Positions 51,737 through 59,977 of a stretch of DNA of 64,000 nucleotides are shown here, piece by piece (position 1 is the stretch's first letter; every line of letters starts with the position of its first letter). The stretch covers positions 18,655-82,654 of the forward strand of contig CAKRZR010000011.1 of assembly GCA_934433485.1 (NCBI GenBank), written 5' to 3'. The position numbers and the translations under genes were made by a program. The DNA is from an uncultured Eubacteriales bacterium. GTDB taxonomy: Bacteria; Bacillota; Clostridia; Oscillospirales; CAG-272. Under the pieces are notes generated by a model. The model had not been told where the DNA came from, ran no database searches, and saw only the letters and a list, made by a program, of their open reading frames with translations.

Positions 51737-52702
51737 ATGATGAAAAAATATCCGATGAAGCTGCGCCCGGTATCGAAGGAAATCCTCTGGGGCGGCAGCC
51801 GTCTGAAAGAGCGTTACAACAAGTCCGCGCCCTTCGCCAAGCTGGCGGAATCGTGGGAACTGACGGTACGCAATGACGGCATGAGCGTGATCGACAATGG
51901 CGACTACACAGGCATGACACTGCTCGAGTATCTGCGCCACGCGCCGGACACAATTTCCGCCGTGCGCACCGTGGACCCGGACGCGTTTCCGCTTCTCATC
52001 AAATTCATCGACGCGCATGACGACCTGTCGATCCAGGTCCATCCGGATGACGCGTACGCGAGAGAACATGAAAATTCCTCCGGCAAAATGGAGATGTGGT
52101 ACATCGTGGAAGCCACAGAGAACGCGCGGCTCGTCTATGGTCTGCGGGATGGCTGCACGGCGGCTGATTTTGCGGCTGCGGTACGTGCGGATCGGATCGA
52201 GTCGGTGCTGCGCTATGTGCCGGTACACGCGGGGGAATGTTACTTCATTCCGTCCGGACAGATCCACGCCATTGGCGCCGGCTGCCTGATCGCGGAGATC
52301 CAGCAGAACTGCAACATCACCTACCGCGTATTCGATTATCGCAGAAAACAGGCGGATGGCACCCTGCGTAAGCTGCATATTGATGAAGCGCTCGCCGTGA
52401 CAAAGGTACGTACAGACGCGGAAATCGACGCGATCCGTTTTTCCGAAAAATCACACACGCCTGGACTGCTTTGTGCCTGCCCGTATTTTACAGTCGAAAA
52501 GCTCGAATGCACGCATGATATGGATCTCTATGTGTCCGAGAAGAGCTTTACTTCCCTGCTCGTGCTTGCCTCCGAGGGCGGTTCGCTGCTCTGCGATGGT
52601 AAGGAATACGAGCTGCATACAGGCGACAGCTACTATTTACCCGCGGGACTGGGACATCTGCGGCTGCGCGGACCTATTACGGCACTCGCGTCCATGGTTT
52701 GA
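51737..52702 (+). CDS. manA: Mannose-6-phosphate isomerase, class I
   Basis: Interconverts mannose-6-P and fructose-6-P. 321 residues from ATG 51737 (AAAGGAAAG site). Cupin zinc motifs: IKFIDAHDDLSIQVHPDDAYA (QVHP), GKMEMWYIVEA (Glu), CYFIPSGQIHAIGAGCLIAEIQQ (His), and NITYRVFDYRR. Normal length of the Bacillus-type enzyme. Second gene of the ROK operon; could feed N-acetylmannosamine-derived or dietary mannose into glycolysis. Confidence 0.95.
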   Translation: MMKKYPMKLRPVSKEILWGGSRLKERYNKSAPFAKLAESWELTVRNDGMSVIDNGDYTGMTLLEYLRHAPDTISAVRTVDPDAFPLLIKFIDAHDDLSIQVHPDDAYAREHENSSGKMEMWYIVEATENARLVYGLRDGCTAADFAAAVRADRIESVLRYVPVHAGECYFIPSGQIHAIGAGCLIAEIQQNCNITYRVFDYRRKQADGTLRKLHIDEALAVTKVRTDAEIDAIRFSEKSHTPGLLCACPYFTVEKLECTHDMDLYVSEKSFTSLLVLASEGGSLLCDGKEYELHTGDSYYLPAGLGHLRLRGPITALASMV

Positions 52703-52762
52703 CGTACAGTGGTCTGAACGATGCGGCAACCGCACGCCTTACACCAAACGGAGGACACAGAA

Positions 52763-53275
52763 ATGGCACACAAATCGAGCGCAAAAAAGGAATCTCCCGG
52801 CTGGCCGTGGCGCGTCGGCATGTGCGCGGAACCAGTCTCCACCACGCACCTGCCGGATTGGTACTGGCGCCGCGGACTGCACGATGCGCGTCTGCTTGCG
52901 ATCCACAGCGATCTCTCACAAGACGGGCACATGTGCGTAACCCTTACGCTGGACAGTCACAACGCGTGCTTTGACACGGAGATCACCGGGGTCAGGCTTT
53001 CCCTGGCGTCGGCAAAATTGGCGCTGCCCGATATGCGCCATTGGCGCTCGGCATATTGGCTGTCCGACACGCTGCAACCGATCGACGCATATCCGCATCC
53101 ACTGTATCGGTTGGAAATTCGACTCTGTGTATACGGTGTGGAGCGCATAGAGTACGTTTTGCCATTCACGATCACCGGAGCGGAAATTCTGCGCGCCCCG
53201 TGCGATGATGCAAATGGAGGGACAATGCTATGGAGCCAAACGGATAAACGGCGCACGAAATGGATATATACCTGA
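52763..53275 (+). CDS. Hypothetical protein, unknown function
   Basis: 170 residues, ATG 52763 with GGAGG nine bases upstream. No signal peptide or membrane helix. Trp/His-rich start (GWPWRVGMCAEPVSTTHLPDWYWRRGLHDARL) followed by beta-rich sequence (MCVTLTLDSHNACFDTEITGVRLSL, YRLEIRLCVYGVERIEYVLPFTITG). No family recognised; it resembles an immunoglobulin-like beta sandwich in pattern only. Sits in the ROK-manA-isomerase operon. Confidence 0.72.
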   Translation: MAHKSSAKKESPGWPWRVGMCAEPVSTTHLPDWYWRRGLHDARLLAIHSDLSQDGHMCVTLTLDSHNACFDTEITGVRLSLASAKLALPDMRHWRSAYWLSDTLQPIDAYPHPLYRLEIRLCVYGVERIEYVLPFTITGAEILRAPCDDANGGTMLWSQTDKRRTKWIYT

Positions 53276-53336
53276 TGATTCGAGGCGTGCAATCGTTTTT
53301 TATAATGACAGAATCTATCACAAGGAGGAAACCACA

Positions 53337-54269
53337 ATGTTGCCGATTTCCACATCCATTCATCTGACGTACGACCGTACCTACCGTACGCCGATTACGG
53401 AGCAGATCCGCCGTCTGGTCGCGGATGGCTTTTCCTATCTTGATTTCAACTTTCTCGACCTGTGTGACGACGCGCGTTCCCCATTTATCGGTGACGGCTG
53501 GCAATCCTGGATCGAATCCGCCGGAGCTGCCGCAGTCGCTGCCGGCGCCGTATTCAACCAGGCGCACGCACCAATGGCGGTACAGTCGAATGGCAGCGAC
53601 CTGTCGTTGTATATGGAGCGGATCCGCCGTTCCTTTGTCGGCTGTCAGATGCTCGGAATCCCGTGGATGGTCTTTCACTATTTTCATGGCGACAACGCGT
53701 ATGGCAGCGGCAAGACCGCGGAGCAGTTCAATTTGAACTTCTTCCATGCCGTGCTGGAGATGGCGCACCGCTATGGCGTCGGAATCGCAATCGAAAACCT
53801 CTTCTTCGGCGCGAAATTTCACGGAGAGATGCTGAGCGCACCGGAATTGCAGCTTGCCCTGATCGAAGAGCTGAACGATCCTTTGGTCGGCGCTTGCTGG
53901 GATACGGGACACGGCAATCTTCGCTGCTACGCAAAACCGGAATACAATGGTGCGCGGTGCGATCCGGCAACCCTGTGCGACGTATACGCGCATCTGACCC
54001 GACTCGGCAAACGGCTAAGAGCATTGCATGTCCACGACAACAATGGTCAAAACGATGATCACATTCCGCCCATGCTTGGCGGCTCCGTCGATTGGAATGC
54101 GTTCACCCGTGCGCTGCACGATATCGGCTACAACCACAGCTTTACCTTCGAGGCGCACAACACAGTGTACCGGCTCCGGGCGTTTGGCGTTCCGGAAGAA
54201 GTAACCGATGAAGCGATTCGTCTGCTCCATCGGATCGGAGAAGAGCTGGTGGCACGTACCGGGATATAA
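53337..54269 (+). CDS. Sugar phosphate isomerase/epimerase (TIM barrel)
   Basis: 310 residues; ATG 53337 with AAGGAGG upstream, the longer frame overlapping the previous gene. Xylose-isomerase-like barrel: FNFLDLC, GIPWMVFHYFHGDN, GIAIENLFFGAKFHG (metal Glu), GACWDTGHGNL (Asp/His), ALHVHDNNGQNDDHIPPMLGGSVDW (His/Asp), and FTFEAHN. End of the ROK operon, followed by a terminator. Likely acts on a sugar related to the ManA substrate. Confidence 0.9.
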   Translation: MLPISTSIHLTYDRTYRTPITEQIRRLVADGFSYLDFNFLDLCDDARSPFIGDGWQSWIESAGAAAVAAGAVFNQAHAPMAVQSNGSDLSLYMERIRRSFVGCQMLGIPWMVFHYFHGDNAYGSGKTAEQFNLNFFHAVLEMAHRYGVGIAIENLFFGAKFHGEMLSAPELQLALIEELNDPLVGACWDTGHGNLRCYAKPEYNGARCDPATLCDVYAHLTRLGKRLRALHVHDNNGQNDDHIPPMLGGSVDWNAFTRALHDIGYNHSFTFEAHNTVYRLRAFGVPEEVTDEAIRLLHRIGEELVARTGI

Positions 54270-54277
54270 AAAAAGCA

Positions 54278-54350
54278 AGCCTGTTTCCGACTGCACAATC
54301 GTTAGATTTTTCGTCTAACCATTGTGTATAGCCGGAGACAGGCTTTTTCT
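54278..54350. terminator. Bidirectional terminator with nested stems
   Basis: Outer stem AAGCCTGTTTCCG / CGGAGACAGGCTT (one wobble), inner GCACAAT / ATTGTGT and TTAG / CTAA pairs, A-run before and TTTTT after. Serves the isomerase operon and the convergent nucleoside hydrolase operon. Confidence 0.85.
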
Positions 54351-54374
54351 ATGCAATTCTCCGTTGGATCGCGT

Positions 54375-55298
54375 CTATTCCTCGCGCAGCCAGCGGTTCA
54401 ACTCTGCCTGATACTGCGTGTCCGGGCGGCTCTTAATTACGTACCGGTGGGGCGCGTCCGCCTGGAACGACTGTGCGTCCGCGTAGGTAAATGTGTTTTC
54501 GCCGGTCAGGGGATCGATGGCATTTTTCCCATAGCGACAGGTGTATCCCGCTTTTTCCGGTTCCCCATGCAATGCCAGAAGCGCTAGCATCGGATCCCAG
54601 CTGCATCTGCCGTTATGGCTGCCGTGCGCGTCAAAGGCGGTAACAAGCGGATCGTTCGCAAGGCGCGGATCGTTTTCCGGATTTCCGCCGCAGATCACAG
54701 ATACGCCGACTTCAAAGCCAAGATAGGTCACAGGACAGGGAGCTTTTTCCGCCACAATATGCGCCGCGGAGGCTGCTTTTTCGTTCACCGAGCAGTTGTA
54801 CTCCTTGCCGTGTCCATTTTCCGCAAAATCACCTGCCATCAGCCACAGCTGCGTTACCTTGTCCCGAAACAGCGCGTAACCCTCTGGATCGGTGAGCAGT
54901 GCCGCGAGTGCTTGCTGAAACCCGATCTCCAAAATCTCCGCTTCCCCATCCGCACAGTCCCTGAGCAGCGATTTATATAGGGCGAGCGATTCCGGGCACT
55001 GTGCGTTTGTCTGGATTTTGTGCGGATACTGCGCTGCCAAAACGGTCTGATAGCGCATCGGTCCCGGATAGGACGTTGCCCCCGGATCGATACCAATGGG
55101 GATGTCGCATAAACCATCCGCTGTCAGAAATGCGTCTACAGAGACACATGCCGCGTCATCCGGCGCAGACGTGCAGGCATCGATACATACGCCCATGAGC
55201 TGCCACAATCCCTTTTTATGTGCGCGGGCACAGATACGCATCGCCGCAACGTCGTCGCAATCTGTCCCCCAGTCGGTTCCGAGAATGATTTTTCGCAT
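54375..55298 (-). CDS. Inosine/uridine-preferring nucleoside hydrolase family protein
   Basis: 307 residues; ATG 55298 with AAAGGAAG, the longer frame overlapping the patatin gene. IUNH fold: the Ca2+ site LGTDWGTDCDDVAAM replaces the common DTDPGxDDxxA, keeping the Asp residues. Further: TQLWLMAGDFAENGHGKEYNCSVNEKAA and FDAHGSHNGRCSWDPMLALLAL for the catalytic end. Cleaves nucleosides or nicotinamide-riboside-like substrates to base and ribose. The altered start (DWGTDCDD) suggests a divergent subgroup. Operon with the patatin gene. Confidence 0.83.
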   Translation of the reverse strand: MRKIILGTDWGTDCDDVAAMRICARAHKKGLWQLMGVCIDACTSAPDDAACVSVDAFLTADGLCDIPIGIDPGATSYPGPMRYQTVLAAQYPHKIQTNAQCPESLALYKSLLRDCADGEAEILEIGFQQALAALLTDPEGYALFRDKVTQLWLMAGDFAENGHGKEYNCSVNEKAASAAHIVAEKAPCPVTYLGFEVGVSVICGGNPENDPRLANDPLVTAFDAHGSHNGRCSWDPMLALLALHGEPEKAGYTCRYGKNAIDPLTGENTFTYADAQSFQADAPHRYVIKSRPDTQYQAELNRWLREE

Positions 55299-55315
55299 CG
55301 TTTTTCTTCCTTTCA

Positions 55316-56173
55316 TTATGTGTTTTCTTGCGCAAGAAAAGTCCGCAGCGCCGGCAGCACTTTTTTTGCCGCTTCTCTGCCCATCCTGTATACCGCGCAA
55401 ATTTTTTCCGGATCCTTTTCCACCTTTCCGATCGGAAGTGCGGACTCCGGGCGGATCACAAATGCCTTGCCTGCTTTCTCCTGCGCCGCAACATAGGACA
55501 CCTCCCGGTTGTACATCTCGTGTCTGTGTGCCAAAGCATCCACAAGATGGGGGTATGCGCGATACCGGCACCGGATGAGCGGCAGCAGGCGATTCGGCGT
55601 TTTCCGGTATTCCTGCGGCTGCGTCAAAACCACGACGTTGCGGGTATATCCGACAGACGCAAAATAGCACAGCGGAATGGAGTCCGTCATCCCGCCGTCT
55701 AACAGTTGTCTACCGTCGATGGTAACGATATTCGCCGCAAGAGGCAAGGAAGCGGACGCGCGGATCCAGTCAAAGCCATGGTCGCTGTAGCCGGTGTATT
55801 CGTGATAAACCGGCGTGCCTGTACAAACATCGGTACAGACCACGGTAAAGGTCATTGGGTTCTTCTCATACGCGTCGAAATCGAACGGATCGAGTACAAG
55901 CGGTACCTCGCCATAGCAAAACGCGGTATTGTAAAGATCGCCCGTCTGCAGGTACGAACGCAGACCACAGTATCGCGCATCCCGACAGAAGCGCAGATTG
56001 TACCGCAGCACACGTCCGATCTGTCCGGATTTGTAATTCACGCCGAACGCGGCACCTGCGGATACGCCGATCGCACCATCGAAGCGGATTTTCTGCTCCA
56101 TCAGCACATCCATCACGCCGGCTGTGAACATACCACGCATCGCGCCGCCTTCCAATACCAATCCTGTCCGCAT
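55316..56173 (-). CDS. Patatin-like phospholipase
   Basis: 285 residues. Oxyanion loop LVLEGGAMRG, nucleophile GVSAGAAFG (Ser about 38), and catalytic Asp in LLDGGMTDSIPL. Lipid acyl hydrolase with a Ser-Asp dyad, cytoplasmic (YchK/RssA-like Bacillota form). Seventeen bases upstream of the nucleoside hydrolase gene. Promoter at 56209. Confidence 0.92.
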   Translation of the reverse strand: MRTGLVLEGGAMRGMFTAGVMDVLMEQKIRFDGAIGVSAGAAFGVNYKSGQIGRVLRYNLRFCRDARYCGLRSYLQTGDLYNTAFCYGEVPLVLDPFDFDAYEKNPMTFTVVCTDVCTGTPVYHEYTGYSDHGFDWIRASASLPLAANIVTIDGRQLLDGGMTDSIPLCYFASVGYTRNVVVLTQPQEYRKTPNRLLPLIRCRYRAYPHLVDALAHRHEMYNREVSYVAAQEKAGKAFVIRPESALPIGKVEKDPEKICAVYRMGREAAKKVLPALRTFLAQENT

Positions 56174-56208
56174 GTTTCGTCCTCCGTAAGATCATTGCTT
56201 TCTGTATA

Positions 56209-56237
56209 GGATAGTACATTTTTGGAAAAGAAGCAAG
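56209..56237 (-). promoter_or_regulatory. Candidate promoter of the patatin operon
   Basis: Minus strand: -35 TTGCTT (56237-56232), 17-base spacer, -10 TATCCT (56214-56209). The gap 56174-56391 has no gene. Confidence 0.5.
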
Positions 56238-56391
56238 AGGAAACGCGCAAATGCAACAGAAAATTTACAAGTCGCAGATCACCCGGACGCATGTCATATT
56301 CTCTTACCGTTTTCCGTACAAACGTCCTGTGACAACAAAAATCGGACTCCGTTTATGGCAGAATCCGATTGATTTGTGTATGCGCCATACG

Positions 56392-58566
56392 TTATGCGTC
56401 GAGCTGTTTCCCGAGGAAGTGCGCAGCAGTCTGGATTAGCTTGATTTCGAGATCGGTTGGTGTACCGCAGTCCTCGTCATGCGCAGCGATGGAGGCAACA
56501 CAGCCGATGATATCTCCTTCATTGAGAATCGGCATGAGACACCGCACCGCTCCCAGGTCGCCATCGGTCAGATACAAAAGCGGCGCACCCTCCGCGCAGG
56601 TATAGAGCTGGCGGTTCTCCATATATTTTTCGACACCGGCGGAGATCTTGCGATCCGTGTACTCTTTTTTCGGTACACCTGCGCAGGCGATCACGGCGTC
56701 TCTGTCGCAGATCACGCACGCCAGACCACAGGTTTTGTACAGCGTTTCCGCATACTGTGCCGAAAACTGCGCCAGCTCGCCAATCGGAGAGTATTTCTTG
56801 AAAATGACTTCCCCCTCTCGATCCGTATAAATCTCCAACGGGTCGCCGTCATTGACAACATGGACACGAAAAACCTTGTCCTCGCGGTTTTGGGAGGACT
56901 GACGGAGCGTATTTTCGCTATTTTCCGTGTCGGAATCAAAATTTGCTGCGGAAATCCCCTTTACGCACTCCTCTAATGTTCCGCAGCGCAGGAGCGAGTC
57001 GATGTCCGCCTGCAGCTTGATTTCCAGATGGTCCTCGTAAACGAGAATCTGATCGATGAGCAGTTCTAAGTCGTTGCGCTCGAGCTTTTCCTTATGGAGA
57101 ATGTCGTCGAATACCTCCAGAGCCGTTTTCGCCGCGCGGTTGACCCGGATATAGGTGTTCCGCTTATCGGACAACAGGTCGATCTGGTGGTTCAGACCGT
57201 CGATTTTCTTTTGCAGCTCCGCTTCCATCTCGTCATAGGTCGCCTCGATCAGCTCCTCTTTATCCGGTTTTTTCATGATTTCGCGGATACGCTGCCGTTT
57301 GGTGATGCGCAGCTCCTCCATGAGGTCGTCCAGAATCTCGGCGAGATGGTCGGCGGACTGCTCGGTTTCGGCGATGTTGTCGTTCTCCTTGGCAAGGTCG
57401 CGGTTCAGCTCCTCGATCATGGCGGCGGAGTTTTCCATCAGCTTCTCCACGTAGATTTTGAGCAGTTCATCGAGCTTTTCCACGCAGATGTGGTGGCTCG
57501 TGCAGCCTTTGAGACCGCGCCGGTGGTATGTCCCACAGGTGTAGGCAGGCTTCAAGTCCTTACGGCTCATGGAGAACATCGGACTGCCGCAGTCGCCGCA
57601 TTTCAGGAAGCCGGAGTAGACGTTGTCATTGATTTTGATACCGCGGTAGTTGCTCCGCGTCCGCTTCTCGCGCAGTGCCATCGTGGTGGCAAAGGTGCGG
57701 TAGTCGATAATCGCCTGGTGCTGATTCTCAATGACGATATGCTCGCCGTCGTCCCGTTTGACGTCCTTGCCGTTGATTCGCGCGCGGGTATATTTGCCCT
57801 GCCGTAGCGTGCCAATGTAGAAATCGTTGTCCAGAATTCCCTGCACGGTGACGATCGCCCAAGCAGGCTTGACCTGTCGGTTGTATGCCAATCCGTCCGC
57901 TTCCTTGCGCATCCGCTCGGACATACGCGGTGTGGGAACGCCTTCATCGGTCAGATAATTCGCGATTTTCTTGTAGCCCCAGCCGTCGCAATTGTAAAGC
58001 TGAAAGATCCGCCGCACGATTTCCGCTTCGGTGGGGACGATTTCAAATTCCCTGCGCTTGTTGATGATGTAGCCATACGGAGCCGCGCAAAGCCATTCCC
58101 CGTCCGCCTGCCGTCTCTTGATGACATTGCGCACCTTTTTGGACGTGTCGGTGACCGGCATTTCGTTGATGACAAACTGGAACTGTATCTTCAGCCAGTC
58201 GTCGTCGTTCGGGAAGTCGATATAGTCTCCGATGGAGATGATGCGCACACCGGCGTCGCGCAGATCCTCCAGTTCCACCAATCCGCGGGAGTTGCGGCGG
58301 GAGAATCGGGAGAAGTCCTTGATGACAAGAATGTCGTACTTATGGTTCATCAGTCCGCGGCGCATCTCCTGGTATCCCTCACGCTGTTCAAACGTATAGC
58401 CGGAGCGGTCGCGGTCCTCAAAAAAGGTCAGCGTACTGCCGGGAAAACGGGTATGCACGTAGTCCTCAATGATGGCTTTCTGGTTCTCGATGGAGATGTT
58501 TTTCTGGTTTTTCTCATCATCCACGGAAATCCGGACGTAACCCGCTATATCAAAGGTTTCTGTCAT
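56392..58566 (-). CDS. Large serine recombinase fused to the C-terminal part of SpoVT
   Basis: 724 residues. N-terminal resolvase domain (GYVRISVDDEKNQKNISIENQKAII, catalytic Ser at about 15; KDFSRFSRRNSRGL), Recombinase domain (GWGYKKIANYLTDEGVPTPRMS), zinc ribbon CGDCGSPM...CHRRG-type region (CGTYHRRGLKGCTSHHIC), and coiled coil to about 560. From about 574 (56847 leftwards) it reads GDPLEIYTDREGEVIFKKYSPIGEL and continues through a GAF domain (CVICDRDAVIACAGVPKKEYTDRKIS, MENRQ, AAHFLGKQ), which is SpoVT minus its first 27 or so residues. A typical recombinase of this class is 520-570 residues. Junction is in frame. Confidence 0.9.
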   Translation of the reverse strand: MTETFDIAGYVRISVDDEKNQKNISIENQKAIIEDYVHTRFPGSTLTFFEDRDRSGYTFEQREGYQEMRRGLMNHKYDILVIKDFSRFSRRNSRGLVELEDLRDAGVRIISIGDYIDFPNDDDWLKIQFQFVINEMPVTDTSKKVRNVIKRRQADGEWLCAAPYGYIINKRREFEIVPTEAEIVRRIFQLYNCDGWGYKKIANYLTDEGVPTPRMSERMRKEADGLAYNRQVKPAWAIVTVQGILDNDFYIGTLRQGKYTRARINGKDVKRDDGEHIVIENQHQAIIDYRTFATTMALREKRTRSNYRGIKINDNVYSGFLKCGDCGSPMFSMSRKDLKPAYTCGTYHRRGLKGCTSHHICVEKLDELLKIYVEKLMENSAAMIEELNRDLAKENDNIAETEQSADHLAEILDDLMEELRITKRQRIREIMKKPDKEELIEATYDEMEAELQKKIDGLNHQIDLLSDKRNTYIRVNRAAKTALEVFDDILHKEKLERNDLELLIDQILVYEDHLEIKLQADIDSLLRCGTLEECVKGISAANFDSDTENSENTLRQSSQNREDKVFRVHVVNDGDPLEIYTDREGEVIFKKYSPIGELAQFSAQYAETLYKTCGLACVICDRDAVIACAGVPKKEYTDRKISAGVEKYMENRQLYTCAEGAPLLYLTDGDLGAVRCLMPILNEGDIIGCVASIAAHDEDCGTPTDLEIKLIQTAAHFLGKQLDA

Positions 58567-58630
58567 GGCGACGTATCTCCTCTATGGTTTCCATTGCTAT
58601 CTGTCTTTTGTGTCTCTGCTTACAGACATC

Positions 58631-58659
58631 ATTGTAACATAAAATTTTGAACATTTCAA
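58631..58659 (-). promoter_or_regulatory. Promoter of the recombinase-SpoVT gene
   Basis: Minus strand: -35 TTGAAA (58659-58654), 17-base spacer, -10 TACAAT (58636-58631), 65 bases ahead of the ATG. The SpoVT part is therefore expressed from the recombinase promoter. Confidence 0.7.
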
Positions 58660-58730
58660 GTGCTGTGGGATAACAAATGGGCTGACGCAAAAGAAAAGAC
58701 GGGAAAGATCGCTCACACCCGCCTCTGTTC

Positions 58731-58994
58731 TCATCCATGTATCGTCGTGCGCTGTTTCTCACGATACACCTCTAATTCCGCACAGCGTCTTTTGTTATAG
58801 GCAAGCAGTTCCAACGTCGACGAATACAAATCCCCCTCGCCGGACTCAAAAACCGCCACCAGATATTTTCTCTTCTTATATTTGTCATAGATGCCCTTCA
58901 ATCCCTCTCGCAGAGACGGATCCTTCTTCTCCGCGTTGCTCAGCCAGATCTCCACCAGCCCTCTGTCATCTCTGACGTGTATCTCCAAATCCAT
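58731..58994 (-). CDS. Small conserved-looking hypothetical protein of the element
   Basis: 87 residues; ATG 58994 with AAAGGAG upstream. Rich in charged residues: DLEIHVRDDRGLVEIWLSNAEKKDPSLREGLKGIYDKYKKRKYLVAVFESGEGDLYSSTLELLAYNKRRCAELE. Similar short proteins accompany clostridial conjugative elements, as I recall, but no function is known. It lies just upstream of the recombinase, on the same strand, with a weak terminator (GGCGGG / CCCGTC) in between. Confidence 0.7.
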   Translation of the reverse strand: MDLEIHVRDDRGLVEIWLSNAEKKDPSLREGLKGIYDKYKKRKYLVAVFESGEGDLYSSTLELLAYNKRRCAELEVYREKQRTTIHG

Positions 58995-59129
58995 CACACT
59001 CCTTTATTGGGATTATTTTCCGCAGTTTTTGAGGATTTATGCAGGTGTGCCAAAGCGGACAGCACAATTGTTTTTTACCGCAATGCCTTCCGGATTTTGA
59101 AATATGCTATGAATTTTCTTAAAATAGGT

Positions 59130-59158
59130 TGAATTTCTCCTACAAACAGTGTATACTA
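59130..59158 (+). promoter_or_regulatory. Promoter/operator of the phd-doc pair
   Basis: -35 TTGAAT (59130-59135), 17-base spacer, -10 TATACT (59153-59158), running into an AT palindrome (TATACTATATATA) that is a plausible antitoxin operator; ribosome site GGGAGGTGA follows. Confidence 0.75.
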
Positions 59159-59178
59159 TATATAGGGAGGTGATCTTC

Positions 59179-59421
59179 ATGACGATCAACACAAAGAATC
59201 TTGTATCCATCACTGAAGCAAACCAGAATTTCTCCAAGGTTGCACGGATGGTGGATGAACACGGAGCGGTGATCATTCTCAAAAACAATGTCCCGCGATA
59301 TATGCTTGTGGAGTTCCATGAAGCAGAAGAGGAACAGCTTGCAAACGATGAGGATGTAACAGAAATTTCCAAGCGTCTGATTGAGAAAAATCGCACAGCG
59401 TATCAGGAGCTTGCGAAATGA
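59179..59421 (+). CDS. Phd/YefM-family antitoxin
   Basis: 80 residues from ATG 59179, with GGGAGGTGA upstream. N-terminal DNA-binding/dimerisation fold (ITEANQNFSKVARMVDEHGAVIILKNNVPRYMLVEF), then a charged helical toxin-binding tail (EISKRLIEKNRTAYQELAK). Neutralises the Doc toxin and represses the operon. The ATGA overlap with the toxin gene implies coupled translation. Confidence 0.92.
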   Translation: MTINTKNLVSITEANQNFSKVARMVDEHGAVIILKNNVPRYMLVEFHEAEEEQLANDEDVTEISKRLIEKNRTAYQELAK

Positions 59422-59795
59422 AACGGCTGACAATACATCAGGTCTTACTTCTACACAGTGAATTGGTGCACGAAACAGGCGGCGAAGATGGATTGCGTGA
59501 CGAGGGGCTCCTTGATGCAGCATTAAATGCACCGTTTGCATCATTTGGTGGCATTGATGTTTATCCATCAATCCAACAAAAAGCTGCACGTCTTTGTTTT
59601 GGACTCGTAAAAAATCACGCCTTTATAGATGGGAACAAGCGGATTGGAGCACATGTAATGCTTATGTTTCTAGCATTGAATGGAGTAGAACTTGTATACA
59701 CGCAAGAAGAACTTGTCCAAATCATTCTTAATATTGCAGCAGGTAGTACAACCTTTGATGAACTGCTCATATGGCTCCTTGACCACCAAACATGA
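59418..59795 (+). CDS. Doc-family toxin (Fic fold)
   Basis: 125 residues. Fic motif HAFIDGNKRIGAHVMLMFLALNG carries His and the H-x-F-x-D-G-N-K-R core of Doc, which phosphorylates EF-Tu. Preceding helices LLDAALNAPFASFGG and ARLCFGLVKN are family-typical. Type II toxin-antitoxin pair that may stabilise the integrated element. AT content is higher than in neighbouring genes, which fits transfer. Confidence 0.93.
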   Translation: MKRLTIHQVLLLHSELVHETGGEDGLRDEGLLDAALNAPFASFGGIDVYPSIQQKAARLCFGLVKNHAFIDGNKRIGAHVMLMFLALNGVELVYTQEELVQIILNIAAGSTTFDELLIWLLDHQT

Positions 59796-59799
59796 ATCG

Positions 59800-59830
59800 A
59801 AAAGCCTCGAACACCGAGGCTTTTACTTTT
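59800..59830 (+). terminator. Terminator of phd-doc
   Basis: Ten-bp stem AAAAGCCTCG / CGAGGCTTTT (59800-59809 with 59815-59824), five-base loop, T-rich follow-on. Confidence 0.88.
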
Positions 59831-59928
59831 TCCATATTCCTCTATAAACAACACGTTCCAAAACCACAAGTCAACATCCGCGTTTTACTGAGACTGATAC
59901 ATATGATGCCACTTCTAAAATGCCATGA

Positions 59929-59955
59929 AAAAAAAGCAGTATTTCGCTGCTCTTT
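59929..59955 (-). terminator. Terminator of the amidohydrolase gene
   Basis: Minus strand stem AGCAG / CTGCT with short loop followed by a run of eight T. The surrounding gap 59831-59977 has no gene. Confidence 0.65.
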
Positions 59956-59977
59956 TTGTGTATTGGTTTTGGCTGCC

